NCBI GenBank assembly: GCA_020633555.1
Contig: JACKDL010000009.1
Coordinates: forward strand, 1 to 64,000
Direction of reading: 5' to 3'
Length of the DNA: 64,000 bases
DNA from: Myxococcales bacterium
GTDB lineage: Bacteria; Myxococcota_A; Bradymonadia; UBA7976; UBA1532
Shown here one piece after another: positions 8,307 to 17,704 of this stretch; position 1 is the stretch's first letter; the number at the start of each line of letters is the position of its first letter. The notes under the pieces were generated by a model that was not told the DNA's origin, did no database searches, and worked only from the letters and a program-made list of their open reading frames with translations. The translations under genes were made by a program, and so were the position numbers.

Positions 8307-8929
8307 GCGGGTCCATCGACCTGCGCGGCGACGCCCGCGCCAGCCACGCCGCGCACTTCGCGGGCTACCTGGATCCGCGGGCGGGCTTGACGGCGCCCGT
8401 CCGGGTGGGCCCGCTGTTGCGGGCGGCCAAGGCCAACGGGGTGGGGGTGTACGCCCTGTGCACGTGGGCGGCGGCCCACGCGGCGAATCAAGTGCCCGCC
8501 CTGCGGCGGCGGCTGCGCGGGCCCCAGGCGGCCCACGAGCACGTGGTGGTGCACCCGTCGGTCACCGTGCTGACCCCCGCCGACACCTTCATGCACTGCC
8601 ACCTGCCGTACGATCCCGACTGGCGGGCCTTCTGCGCCGCCGCGGCGCCGGCCCTGGCCGCGGCCAAGGCCCTGCGAGACCTGCCGCCGCCGGTGCCCGA
8701 CGACGCCCGCCTGTTCTGCACGGGGATCCCGTGGGTGGCTTTCACGCAGGTGAAGCACCCGGTGGCGGGGGACGCCAGCGACAGCGTGCCGCGCATCGCC
8801 TGGGGGCGGATCGGGGCCGACGGCTCGATGCCGTTGAACATCGAGGCCCACCACGCGCTGGTGGACGGCCTGCACCTGGGGCGGTTCTTCCAGGCCTGGC
8901 AGGCCGCCGTGGACGGCCTGCCCGGCTGA
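8303..8929 (+). CDS. Chloramphenicol acetyltransferase (CatA-type)-like enzyme
   Basis: The 208 residues are close to the 213-220 typical of type A chloramphenicol acetyltransferases. The catalytic signature HHALVDG is at 183-189, within EAHHALVDGLHLGRFFQ, which matches the family pattern HHAxxDGfHxgrf. The upstream GIPWVAFT (141-148) matches the PWxxFT segment. Where classical enzymes have Ser in S-x-x-P-W (the oxyanion-stabilising serine) this protein has Thr140, a conservative change that may alter acceptor or rate. The early part HFAGYLDPRAGLTAPV and the ANQVPALRRRLRG stretch also fit the fold. GTG start, overlapping the previous stop by the GTGA pattern. The true acceptor may be another hydroxylated molecule; resistance is not shown. 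Confidence 0.8.
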   Translation: MSGSIDLRGDARASHAAHFAGYLDPRAGLTAPVRVGPLLRAAKANGVGVYALCTWAAAHAANQVPALRRRLRGPQAAHEHVVVHPSVTVLTPADTFMHCHLPYDPDWRAFCAAAAPALAAAKALRDLPPPVPDDARLFCTGIPWVAFTQVKHPVAGDASDSVPRIAWGRIGADGSMPLNIEAHHALVDGLHLGRFFQAWQAAVDGLPG

Positions 8930-8959
8930 GCGCTGGGGCGGGCGCCCGGGGGGCAGTGA

Positions 8960-10093
8960 TTACTGCCGGTACTCGTACAGCCAGTCGAAGTTGAAGCTGT
9001 CGAGCTGGGCGTTGCCGCCGAAGGCCGACACGGGGCCCACGTAGGTCACGCAGTCGCCCACCTCGAGGAACTCGCTGGCGCTGCGCAGGATCTCGGTGCG
9101 GCCGGGGGCCACCTCCAGATCCCAGCACAGGCTGCTGCCGCCGCAGCCGTTGCCGCCGCCGGTGATGGTGCCGGTCAGGCGCACGATGCGGGCCAGATCG
9201 GTCTCGGCGTTCAGGGGGCCGTTGGGCTCGTAGATGGCCACGTCGCCGGTCTCGGCCTCGAGCATCCAGCCGGTGGCCCGGCTGATCTGGGGCTTGCCGT
9301 CGAACTTGCTCACCTCGGTGGCGGTGAAGCTGATGCGCTGACCCGCCTGGATGGCGAACTCGGCGGCGGTGTCCTGGAAGTCCAGCGCGATGGCCAGCTC
9401 GCCGTTGGCGTTGCCGTCGGCCAGCCAGAAGCGGGTCTGGCTGCGGGGCGAGCCCTCGGGGCGGGCGGGCATGGTGGCGGTGACCACCACGCCGGTGACC
9501 TGCAGGTTTACCTCGGCGGGCTCCTCGGCCAGCCGCGCCTGGACCATGACGGCCGCCAGGCCGCTGTCGAAGGCCGCGGGGTAGGGCTCGAAGACGGGGT
9601 TGCCGCCGTTGGGCACGTCCTCGCCGAAGTTCTGGCCGGTGAAGAAGACGCGCTCACCGCAGACGAAGGGGCCACCGCCGCCCTCGCCGCCCATGCCGCC
9701 AGCGCCGCCCATGCCGCCAGCGCCGCCCTGGCCGCCCGCGCCACCGACGCCGCCGGCACCGCCCGCGCCGCCCATGCCGCCGGCACCACCGGCACCACCG
9801 GCGCCGCCGGCACCGCCCGCACCGCCCATGCCGCCGGCGCCGCCCTGGCCGCCCGCGCCACCGGCGCCGCCGCCCTGGCCGCCCGCGCCGCCCGCGCCGC
9901 CGCCCCGGCCACCGGCGCCGCCCGCGCCCATGTCAGCCTGGGAGCCGCCGGTGCAGACGCCCGCGGTGCACACCAGGTTGGTCTCGCAGTCCGCCGTGCG
10001 GGTGCAGTCCTCGCCCGGCCCCGACTTCGTGCTGCCCCCGCCCCCGCTGTTGCAAGCGACCCCAGCCAGGGCCACGGTCAGGAACCACGCCAA
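8960..10093 (-). CDS. Gly-rich spacer lipoprotein of unknown function
   Basis: The 377-residue protein begins with a hydrophobic signal ending AGVAC (Cys14), followed by a short Cys-rich knot (GEDCTRTADCETNLVC). Then comes about 90 residues of GGAGG/GGMGG low complexity (DNA about 9670-9935), probably a flexible surface spacer. The C-terminal ~230 residues form a globular domain (VNLQVTGVVVTATMP, SQTRFWLADGNANGELAIAL, ARIVRLTGTITGGG, EVGDCVTYVGPVSAF) with several beta strands and a Cys pair. It is not recognised; the strand pattern could fit an OB-like fold but this is a guess. The start is uncertain: TTG at 10093 gives a signal without a basic N-region, and GGGGGAG lies 12 bases ahead. Confidence 0.72.
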   Translation of the reverse strand: MAWFLTVALAGVACNSGGGGSTKSGPGEDCTRTADCETNLVCTAGVCTGGSQADMGAGGAGGRGGGAGGAGGQGGGAGGAGGQGGAGGMGGAGGAGGAGGAGGAGGMGGAGGAGGVGGAGGQGGAGGMGGAGGMGGEGGGGPFVCGERVFFTGQNFGEDVPNGGNPVFEPYPAAFDSGLAAVMVQARLAEEPAEVNLQVTGVVVTATMPARPEGSPRSQTRFWLADGNANGELAIALDFQDTAAEFAIQAGQRISFTATEVSKFDGKPQISRATGWMLEAETGDVAIYEPNGPLNAETDLARIVRLTGTITGGGNGCGGSSLCWDLEVAPGRTEILRSASEFLEVGDCVTYVGPVSAFGGNAQLDSFNFDWLYEYRQ

Positions 10094-10261
10094 CTGCTTC
10101 GCGATCTCCCCCAGTCTTCACTGCTCGCCGGGACGCCCCGGTCGGGCGCGCGTGCTGGTAGGCGACGGGGGCAGACGAGTCAACCGGCGCGATGGGGGGG
10201 CCACGCTGTCACGCACTCGTCACCCGGCGCGCCGCTCACCCGGGCAGGCCCGTCGGCGCGA

Positions 10262-13200
10262 TCAGGCCGCGGCCCAGCCCGCCCCCGGCCCCTCGACGGC
10301 CACCGCGCTGACGCCCGCGCCCTGCGGCTGTACCCGCACCCGGGCGCCGATGCGCTCGGCCAGGCCTGGCACGTGGCTGATGAGGCCCACCTGCCGGCCG
10401 GTGGCCTGCAGGGCGTCCAGGGCGTCCAAGACCTTGTCCAGGTGTCCACGTCCAGCGTGCCCAGGCCCTCGTCGATGAACAGACTGTCGATGCGGGTGTC
10501 GCGGGCCGACAGGCTGGCCAGACCCAGGGCCAGCGCCAGGGACACCAGGAAGCCCTCGCCCCCCGACAGGCTCTCGATGGGGCGGATCTCGTCGCCCAGG
10601 TCGCGGTCCACCACCTGCAGGTCCAGGTCCTTGTTGGGCACCCGCATCAGCGCGTAGCGGGGGTTCAGCTCCAGCAGGTGGTGGTTGGCCTGCCCGATCA
10701 CCGCCTCGAGCGTGAGGCTCTGCGCGAAGTCGCGGAACCGGCTGCCGTCGTGGCTGCCGATGAGCTCATCCAGCTCGGCCCAGACCCGGGCCTCGGCGGC
10801 GGCGCGGTCCAGGGACTCGCTGAGCTGCAGGTGGCGGGCGCGGGCCTCGGTGTCCTGCGCCAGCCGCACCACCACCGCCTCGACGGCCCGGCGGGCCGCG
10901 TCACGCAGGGCCCGCGCCTGGGCCAGGGCGGCCTCGACGGGGGGCACCCCGGCACCGCCAGGGCCTCCCCGGCCACCGCCTGCGCGTCGTTCGCCCGCTG
11001 CTGCGCCACGGCCTCGGCGCGGTGAACGGCGGCGTCCAGGGCGTCGAGGGCGGCCGCCTCGGCGGCGGGATCGGGGGGCAGCTCGCCGAGCCGGCGGCGG
11101 GCCTGCGCCTCGCCCAGTCCCAGATCGCGCAGCTCGGCGGCCAGCGCGTCGGCGGCCCGGCGGGCGGCGCGCTCGGCCCGTGCCAGGCGCCCTCGGCGCG
11201 ATCCTGCGCGGCGGTGGCCTTCGCCAGCGCGGCCTGGGCGGCCTCGTGGGCGGTCCGGGCGTCGCTCACCCGCGCCTGGCGCGGCTTGGATCGCCCGGAG
11301 CAGCCCGTCGGCCACCGCCTGGGCGTCGCGCCCACCGAGCACTGCGGCGCGCTCGGCCTGCAACGCGGCGAGCTCGGCCTGGGCCGACTGGGCGGCAGCG
11401 CGGGCCTGGGCGTCCCCCTCGGTGCGGACCGCCAGGTGATCCTCCAGCGCGCCCCAGGGCGTGACGGGCGTCGGCGCCTGCGGCCGCCCACCGGCCCTGC
11501 TCGGCCGCCCGCGCCCGGGCAGCGTCGAGCGCGGCCAGGGTGGTGGCGGTGGCGCCGGCCAGGTCGTCGGCCACGGCGGCAGCCACCGCCGGGGCAGCCG
11601 CGGCGCGAGCCAGCCGGGCGCGGGTGGCCTGGGCGGTGCGCAGTCGTGGCGGGCGCGCTCGGCCTGAAGCACCGCCAGGGCCTGCGCGGCCGCCTGGGCC
11701 GCGCCGGTGGCGATGAGCGCCGCCTGCTGGGCGGCGCGGCCCGCGTCGCGGGCCTGATCCAGGGCCAGCCGGCGGGCCGCCCGCTCGGCCTCTGCGGCGT
11801 GCTGGGCCGTCTGCCGCGCCTGAGCCCGGGCCTGCCGCTCGCGGGCGGCCTCGCGCCCCGCGGCCAGCCGCCCTCCTCAGCGCCCTCGGCGGCCGGATCG
11901 TCGGGCAGGCGGGCGTCGCCCACGGCCATGCGGGCCCATGGCCCAGTCCGCCAGCACGCCCTGGCGCTGCGCGGCCAGCGCCGTCTGCTGCTCGGCCACG
12001 TCCGCCTGGCGCGCGGCGGCCGCCTGGGCCTGCGCCTCGGCCAGGGCCTGAGCGCTCTGGGCGTCGGCGCGCTCCTGGGCCAGCGCGTCCACGGCCTGGC
12101 GCTGCTCGCCCACCGCCTGCGCGGCCACGGCGGCCACGCCCGGGTGCTCGGGGCTGCCGCACAGGGGGCACGGCTCGCCCTCCACACCAGCGCGTCGCGG
12201 TGGGCGGCCAGGGCGTCCAGCGCTTCGAGCCGGCGCAGGGCGGCCCGGGCGGCTTGCCAGGCGGCCTCCAGTTTTTCCTGGGATCTTGAGGCCTTGCGGG
12301 CGTCGGCGCGGGCCTGCCGGCCGTCGGCCTTGGCCTGATCGTCGGCGGCCGCCAGGCGCTCGCCCTGGGCCGCCAGCCCCGCGGCGGCGCGGGCCAGATC
12401 CGCCAGGCGCTGCCAGCCGTCGGCCTCGGCGCGGGCCCGCTCGGCCTCGGCCTCGGCCTGCTGCCGGGCCGCCTCGTCGCCCCCACCGGCGGCGCGGCCA
12501 GGCGGCGTCCGCGGCCTCCACCGCGGCCTCGGCGTCGGCCCGGCCCGCTCGGCGCCCGTCGCCGCCGCCTGCGTGGCCAGGGCGTGCGCCTGGGCGTCCT
12601 GGTGGGCCGCATCGCTGGCGGCCAGGGCCGCCACGGCCTCGCCCAGGGCGCTCAGATCGGCCCGCACGGCGGCGGCGTGGGCCACGGCGTCGCCCCAGGC
12701 CTCGGCCGCGGCCTGGTCTTCGGTCAGCCGGGCCAGGTGGCCCTGGGCCTCGGCCAGCGCCGCCTGGGCGGCGTCCCGGCGGCTCTGCGCCTCGGCCAAC
12801 CGGGCAGCGGCCTGGGCGGCGGCAGCCTGGGCCTGCTGGGCCTGTGGGCGCGCCGCGGCCAGCCGGTCGTCCAGCCGCCGGGCCTGATCCAGCGCGGGCT
12901 GGGCCTGCTCCCGGGCCTCCTGGGCGGCCGCCAACGCCTCGTCCACCTGGGCCAGCTCGTCGGCGGCGGCCTGGGCGGCGGCCTGCGCCTCGGGGGTGTG
13001 GGCCTGGGCCGCCTGCAGCGCCTGCTCGGCGCCCCGCAAGGCCCGCTGCGCGGCCTCGTGGGCGGCCAGCGGGGCCCGCAGCGGCAGCAGCGCCTCGGCC
13101 TCGGCCAGCGCCTCGCGGCGCGGCGCGGCGGCGGCTTGTGCGGTCAGGGCGGCAGCCAGGTCGGCCTGCGCGGCCTGCGCCGCGGCGTGGGCCCGGGCGT

Positions 13201-14017
13201 GCCGATCGGCCCACTGCTGCCAGCCTTGCACTGCCTGCAGGCGATCCTCGCCGGCCTGGTGCCAGGCGCGCAGATCCGCCAGCCGGGCCACCAGGGCCTC
13301 GCGGGCCTCGGGCGGGAGCAGGGGCTGGTCGCTCAGGCGGGCCTCGGCCTGCGCGAGGGCGGCCTTGGCCTCGCGGTGCTGCACGTGGGCGCCCTGCGAC
13401 AGCGTGGTGTACAGGGCCGAGCCGGTCATGCGCTCCAGGAGCTGCCCGCGCCCCCGGCTGTCGGCCTTCAAGAAGGCGTCGAACTCGTTCTGGGCCAGCA
13501 GCACCGAGCGGCGGAACTGGTCGAAGTCCAGCCCCACCTTGCCCTCGATGGCCGCCAGGGTGCCGCCCTTGGTGCTGTCGGACAGCTCGGCGCTCACGGC
13601 GTCGGCGTCGTCCAGCGCCCAGAAGCTCAGCGTCTGTGCCTGCAGCTTGCCGGTGGCCTTCTTGTGGGCTCGGCGCACCGCCCAGCGGGCCCGGTAGGGC
13701 TGGCCGTCGACGCCCTCGAAGTCCACCTCGGCGTAGCCGGAGCCGGCGCCCCGGCGCAGGATGCCGCGCACGTCGTTGGCCCGCAGCCGCTCCTCGTCGC
13801 CGGCGCGGCCCACCTCGGGCACGTGCTGGGCGCGGGCGCCCAGGCGGGGCGTGCGGTCGTACAGGGCCAGGCACAGGGCGTCGAGCAGGGTGCTCTTGCC
13901 CGCGCCCGTGGGCCCCGTGATGGCGAACAGCCCGGTGGCCAGCGGGCCCTCGTCCAGGCGCACGTCGAACTGCCGCAGGCTGGCCAGGTTCTGGCCGCGG
14001 ATCGCCAGGATCCTCAA
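10262..14017 (-). pseudogene. sbcC: sbcC (exonuclease ATPase subunit) broken by about eleven frameshifts
   Basis: SbcC pairs with SbcD to form the Rad50/Mre11-like nuclease that opens hairpins and blocked DNA ends. All landmarks are present but in different frames: N-terminus MRILAIRGQNLASLRQF and Walker A GPTGAGKST, a long Ala/Glu coiled coil, the zinc hook CPLCGSPEHPG near 12,150, the ABC signature ESLSGGEGFLVS and Walker B FIDEGLGTLD near 10,500-10,580, and the C-terminal LISHVPGLAERIG ending at TGA 10262-10264. Reading shifts occur near 12545, 12495, 12187, 11935, 11870, 11642, 11472, 11285, 11190, 10950 and 10443, several in G/C homopolymers such as GGGGTGCCCCCC. Each piece keeps good coding character, so this is either recent decay or local indel errors. 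Start TTG at 14017 overlaps the sbcD stop (TTGA). Confidence 0.85.
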
Positions 14018-15264
14018 GGATCCACCTCCTCGGCGGCGTGGGCCTGCTCGATCAGGCTGTGGAAGGCCTGGAGCAGGTGGGCGGGGGGATCCCCGTCGTG
14101 GTCGCGGGCCCAGCGGCGGCGGAACACCGCCTCGGGCTCGAGCTGGGTCAGGCGGGCGTCGGGATCGGGATCGGCCAGCGAGGTGCCGTCGCCCCCCCGG
14201 GTGGCCTCCAGGCGCACCAGGCGGGTGCCTTTGCCCACCAGCGCGGCCTCGACGCGGCGCCGCAGGTCGGGCGTGGGGCCCTCGAGCTGCACCCGCACCT
14301 CCAGGAAGGGCCGCTTCCAGCCGGGCTGGTGGGCGGGCGCGTCGGGCAGGGCCCGCAGGCGGGCCTCCACCCGGTCCAGGGGCAGGGGCCCTTCCTCGGG
14401 CAGGCGCAGGAAGGGCACGGGGCGGGGGGTGGGCAGCGCGTCCACCGCCACCAGCTCGGCGCCGCTCAGCGTCACCTGCAGCACCTGGTGGGGGTACTTC
14501 GCCTCGGCCATGGACAGGGGCAGGGGGCTGCCGCAGTAGCGCACGCGGTCCTGGCCGCCCACGGCCTGTGCCAGGTGCAGGTGCCCCAGGGCCACATAGG
14601 CCACGTCATCGGGGAACACGTCCACGGGCAGCGCGTGCTGGTTGCCGCCCAACACCTTGCGCTCGCTGCGGTCGCTGGTGCGCCCGCCGCCCATGAAGCA
14701 GTGCCCCAGCGCCACCAGGGCCTGCCCGGGCTTGCGGCGGGCCCGCGCCGCCTCCAGCGCCTGGGCGTAGCGGGCTGCCACCCCGGCGACGAGGGGATCC
14801 TCGGCGTCCGCCAGCCGGGGCAGATCGGCGGGGCGCAGGAAGGGCATGGCCACCGCCCAGCCCCGGACGGCGCCGCGGGCATCCGTGAGTGGGCAGAGCA
14901 GGCGCTCCACGTCCACGTCGGCGCCGCGGCGGGGCAGCCCGCCCACCAGGTGCACCCCGATGGCCTCCAGCAGGGGGTGGGGCGCGTCCAGCCGGGCCGC
15001 CGAGTCGTGGTTGCCGCCGATGACCACCAGATCCAGGTCGGGCCGCAGCCGCCGGGCTGCCGACAGGAAGCGGTAGAACATGGCCTGGGCCGAGGCGGGC
15101 GGGTTGGCGCTGTCGTAGATGTCGCCGGCCACCAGCAGGCTGTCGGGGCGCTCCACCAGCAGCCGCTCGAGCAGCCACCCCAGGAACAGGGCGTGCTCCA
15201 TGGCCCGTGGCTGATCGCGCAGGGTGTGGCCCAGGTGCCAGTCGCTGGTGTGGAGGAGCCGCAT
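14014..15264 (-). CDS. sbcD: SbcD, exonuclease nuclease subunit
   Basis: The 416-residue protein opens with MRLLHTSDWHLGH, the first metal-binding motif of the Mre11/SbcD calcineurin-like phosphoesterases. It then shows VAGDIYDSANPP, IGGNHDSAARL, ALGHCFMGGG and ALGHLHLAQ, giving the complete set of metal ligands. The C-terminal ~120 residues resemble the SbcD capping domain. It acts with SbcC on double-strand ends and palindromes. ATG at 15264; no strong ribosome site is visible. Its last bases overlap the sbcC start, the classical sbcD-sbcC order. A GAAC-N4-GTTC palindrome 12 bases upstream of the ATG suggests damage-inducible control. Unlike sbcC, this frame is intact. Confidence 0.95.
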   Translation of the reverse strand: MRLLHTSDWHLGHTLRDQPRAMEHALFLGWLLERLLVERPDSLLVAGDIYDSANPPASAQAMFYRFLSAARRLRPDLDLVVIGGNHDSAARLDAPHPLLEAIGVHLVGGLPRRGADVDVERLLCPLTDARGAVRGWAVAMPFLRPADLPRLADAEDPLVAGVAARYAQALEAARARRKPGQALVALGHCFMGGGRTSDRSERKVLGGNQHALPVDVFPDDVAYVALGHLHLAQAVGGQDRVRYCGSPLPLSMAEAKYPHQVLQVTLSGAELVAVDALPTPRPVPFLRLPEEGPLPLDRVEARLRALPDAPAHQPGWKRPFLEVRVQLEGPTPDLRRRVEAALVGKGTRLVRLEATRGGDGTSLADPDPDARLTQLEPEAVFRRRWARDHDGDPPAHLLQAFHSLIEQAHAAEEVDP

Positions 15265-15275
15265 CAGCGCGGAGT

Positions 15276-15287
15276 GAACAACTGTTC
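15276..15287. promoter_or_regulatory. SOS/LexA-box-like palindrome before sbcDC
   Basis: GAACAACTGTTC has the form GAAC-N4-GTTC. That is the core of the Gram-positive LexA box, and with flanking CAG it also resembles the GTTCAG half-site reported for Myxococcus. It ends 12 bases before the sbcD ATG, in the 61-bp gap to the preceding gene, a good place for a repressor. The regulator itself is not in the window. Confidence 0.45.
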
Positions 15288-15325
15288 AGAGGTGTGGTCA
15301 AGGGGCAAGGCCGCCGGGCGCCCCC

Positions 15326-15871
15326 TCAGCAGCCCGGGCACGCCTTGGCGCCCAGGGCGTCCACCAGCGCGTCCGCGAGCGCCTCGACCGCGGCCAGGGC
15401 CTCGGGGCCCGCCAGGGCGTCCTCGGAGGCCAGGGGCAGCTCGCGCCAGGCCAGCTTGTCGTCGGCCCCGCAGCCCGCCCACAGGCTGAACCCCACCCGC
15501 GGCGGGTTGGCGCTGCGCCACAGATCCACGTAGCGGTGCGCCCCGGCGCACTGGGTGTGCCAGGCCGGATCGGCCACCGTGGGATCGTGCTGTGCGCGGG
15601 CGCCGTGGTGGGCCAGCCGGGCGGCCAGCGCCTCGGCCAGCGCCTCGTCCAGGTGGGCCGCGGCCGTCGGCGAGAGGCCCAGGCCCACGTCCTTCACCGT
15701 CAGGGCATGGAAGGGCGCGCCGTCGGCCAGCACCACCGCGAAGGGGCTGTAACGCTGGGTCTTCTGGGCCTTCTGGGCCCCCTGGGGGGGCTGGGCGGCC
15801 GGGGGCACGGCGGGCGGCTCGGGGCGGCTGCAGGCCGCCAGGGCGAGGCACAGGGCGAGCAGGGGGCGCAT
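15326..15871 (-). CDS. Small lipoprotein of unknown function
   Basis: The 181-residue protein starts MRPLLALCLALAACSR, a short clear lipoprotein signal with Cys14. A Pro/Gln-rich linker (EPPAVPPAAQPPQGAQ) is followed by a compact domain containing PFHALTVKDVGLGLS, a helical stretch HLDEALAEALAARLAHHG and four cysteines, ending ALGAKACPGC. The ATG at 15871 is the only start that gives a signal peptide. No family was recognised. It lies between the CoA transferase gene and sbcD on the same strand but with gaps of 101 and 61 bp, so it is probably its own unit. Confidence 0.72.
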   Translation of the reverse strand: MRPLLALCLALAACSRPEPPAVPPAAQPPQGAQKAQKTQRYSPFAVVLADGAPFHALTVKDVGLGLSPTAAAHLDEALAEALAARLAHHGARAQHDPTVADPAWHTQCAGAHRYVDLWRSANPPRVGFSLWAGCGADDKLAWRELPLASEDALAGPEALAAVEALADALVDALGAKACPGC

Positions 15872-15972
15872 GGGGGCTCCGGCCGGAGAGGGGACCCTGC
15901 CATCTACGGACAGGGCGACGGTTGGTTTCAACCGCCATGCGGCCTGCGCGCTTCCCTGGCCTCGCGGACGCC

Positions 15973-17172
15973 TCAGCCGATGACCCCGTCCGCCGCCAGC
16001 CGATCCAGGGCCGCGTCGCCCAGGCCCAGGCGCTCGGCCAGCACGGCCCGGGTGTCGGCGCCCAGGGCGGGCCCCGCGTGGGTGGTGCGCCCGGGGGTCT
16101 CCGTGAGCCGCGGCGCCAGCGCGCCCAGGGGCAGCGGCGCGCCGTCCACCTCCACCGTCTCGAACACGCCGCGCGCCGTGAAGTGTGGATCTGCCAGCAG
16201 ATCCGCCGCGTCGTTGATGGGCCCGAAGGGCACGCGGGCGGCCTCGAGCGCGGCGGCCACCTCGGCGTAGGGGCGGCCGCCGGCCCAGGCGGCGATCTCG
16301 GCGTCCAGCGCCGCGCGGTGGGCCACCCGCGCCGGGTTGTCCTCGAAGCGTGGATCCGCGCCCAGCTCGGGGCGCCCCATGGCGCTGCACAGCCGGCGGA
16401 ACATGCGCTCGCCGTTGGCGCCGATGACCACCGCCCGGCCGTCGGCGGTGGCCCAGGTGCCCGTGGGGGCGACCCCGGTGATGGTGCTGCCCGAGGGCCG
16501 GCGCACCTCGCCGCGGGCGGCCTCGGGCACCATGCCCTCGAGCATGGCCAGCACGGCCTCGGTGATGGCCACGTCCACCACCTGGCCGGCGCCGCCGCCC
16601 GCGTCGCGGCGGTACAGGGCCGCGAGCACGCCGAGGGCCGCGTGCAGCCCCGCCAGCGAGTCGCCCAGCGACAGGTTGGGGCGCACGGGCTGGCCGTCCA
16701 GGGTGCCGATCACCGAGCGCATGCCCGCCACCGCCTCGCACACGCTGGCGAAGCCGGGGCGGTCGCTGTACGGGCCCGTCTGCCCGTAGCCACTCACCCG
16801 GCAGACGATGAGCCGGGGGTGCGCGGCCCGCAGCAGGTCGGGAGCCAGGCCCCAGCCCTCCAGGGTGCCGGGGCGGAAGTTCTCGATCAGTACGTCGACC
16901 TTGCCGGCCAGACGCCGCACCAGCGTCTGCCCGTCGGGGGTGCGCAGATCGATGACCACCGAGCGCTTGTTGCGGCCCACGCTGCGCCACCACAGGCTGG
17001 TGCCGTCGGCGCCCAGGGTGCGCCAGGTGCGCAGCACGTCGCCGCCGGGGGGCTCGACCTTGATGACCGTGGCCCCCAGCCAGCCCAGCAGGGCGCCCGC
17101 GAAGGGGCCCGCCACGAGCTGGCCCAGCTCGAGCACGGTGACGCCCGTCAGCGGTCCCGGGTGAGGATCCAT
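15973..17172 (-). CDS. CaiB/BaiF-type class III CoA transferase
   Basis: The 399 residues match the usual length of class III CoA transferases, which move CoA between carboxylic acids through an aspartyl-CoA thioester. The N-terminal GVTVLELGQLVAGPFAG (10-26), GATVIKVEPPGGD (33-45), NKRSVVIDLRTPDG (68-81), VLIENFRPGTLEGWGL (94-109) and SGYGQTGPYSDRPGF (127-141) are signature stretches. Asp171 in LSLGDSLAG is the expected nucleophile. The C-terminal RVPFGPINDAADLLADPHF is also typical. Alpha-methylacyl-CoA racemases share this fold, so the reaction could be racemisation. The ATG at 17172 has AGGAGGTT five bases ahead, a very strong ribosome site. No pathway partner adjoins it. Confidence 0.92.
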   Translation of the reverse strand: MDPHPGPLTGVTVLELGQLVAGPFAGALLGWLGATVIKVEPPGGDVLRTWRTLGADGTSLWWRSVGRNKRSVVIDLRTPDGQTLVRRLAGKVDVLIENFRPGTLEGWGLAPDLLRAAHPRLIVCRVSGYGQTGPYSDRPGFASVCEAVAGMRSVIGTLDGQPVRPNLSLGDSLAGLHAALGVLAALYRRDAGGGAGQVVDVAITEAVLAMLEGMVPEAARGEVRRPSGSTITGVAPTGTWATADGRAVVIGANGERMFRRLCSAMGRPELGADPRFEDNPARVAHRAALDAEIAAWAGGRPYAEVAAALEAARVPFGPINDAADLLADPHFTARGVFETVEVDGAPLPLGALAPRLTETPGRTTHAGPALGADTRAVLAERLGLGDAALDRLAADGVIG

Positions 17173-17200
17173 ACAACCTCCTGAAGCCGCGCAGCGTCCC

Positions 17201-17209
17201 TGCTACCCT
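17201..17209 (+). promoter_or_regulatory. Extended -10 promoter element
   Basis: TGCTACCCT fits TGnTAnnnT, an extended -10 of sigma70 type. It lies 28 bases before the ATG at 17237, with a weak -35-like CTGAAG (17181-17186) 17 bases upstream. GAGG stands before the ATG, so this mRNA has a short normal leader. Confidence 0.4.
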
Positions 17210-17236
17210 GCCGCCCCCGCCGTCGTCGAGGCCTCC

Positions 17237-17704
17237 ATGAACAAGACCCCGCTCATCGCCCTGGCCCTGACCGCGCTGGTGGGTGTCATCGCCCTGGTGC
17301 TGCCGTGGTTGGTGGCCGGCGATCGCTACACCACCCGCATGGGCGTGACCGCCACGGCGGCCAGCCACCAGGGGCTGACCCCCGCGGCGTGCGCCCACGG
17401 CATGGGCTACCCGCAGCCCTTCGCCGGCGTGTACTTCGTGCTGCCCGGCAACGCGCCGCGGCTCATCGTGGACACCGGCGAGGGCCACAAGCCCGTGCGG
17501 GTGCGGGTGGAGCAGGCGGGCCGCGAGGTGGCCGCCGTCATCGGCAGCCAGCACTGCGCGCGCATGACCGGGCACGTCACCCCCAACGGGATCACCGCCT
17601 ACAAGGTCGAGGGCGTGGACGGCGAGCTGGACATCGAGTGCACCCTGCCCGACGGCCAGCCGCTGCGGATTCAGGGGACCTTCGCCAACTGCTTCCGCCC
17701 GTGA
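17237..17704 (+). CDS. Exported or membrane-anchored small protein, unknown
   Basis: The 155-residue protein has a basic N-terminus (MNKTP) and one long hydrophobic helix (LIALALTALVGVIALVLPWLVAG), acting as a signal anchor or uncleaved signal. The outside domain has four cysteines (AACAHGMG, SQHCARMTG, DIECTLPDG, ANCFRP), probably in disulphides, and several beta strands (RLIVDTGEG, PVRVRVEQAGREVAAVIG). No family was recognised. Its stop overlaps the GTG of the ApaH-like gene (GTGA), so the two are co-translated, although the link between an exported protein and a cytosolic phosphatase is not obvious. Confidence 0.7.
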   Translation: MNKTPLIALALTALVGVIALVLPWLVAGDRYTTRMGVTATAASHQGLTPAACAHGMGYPQPFAGVYFVLPGNAPRLIVDTGEGHKPVRVRVEQAGREVAAVIGSQHCARMTGHVTPNGITAYKVEGVDGELDIECTLPDGQPLRIQGTFANCFRP

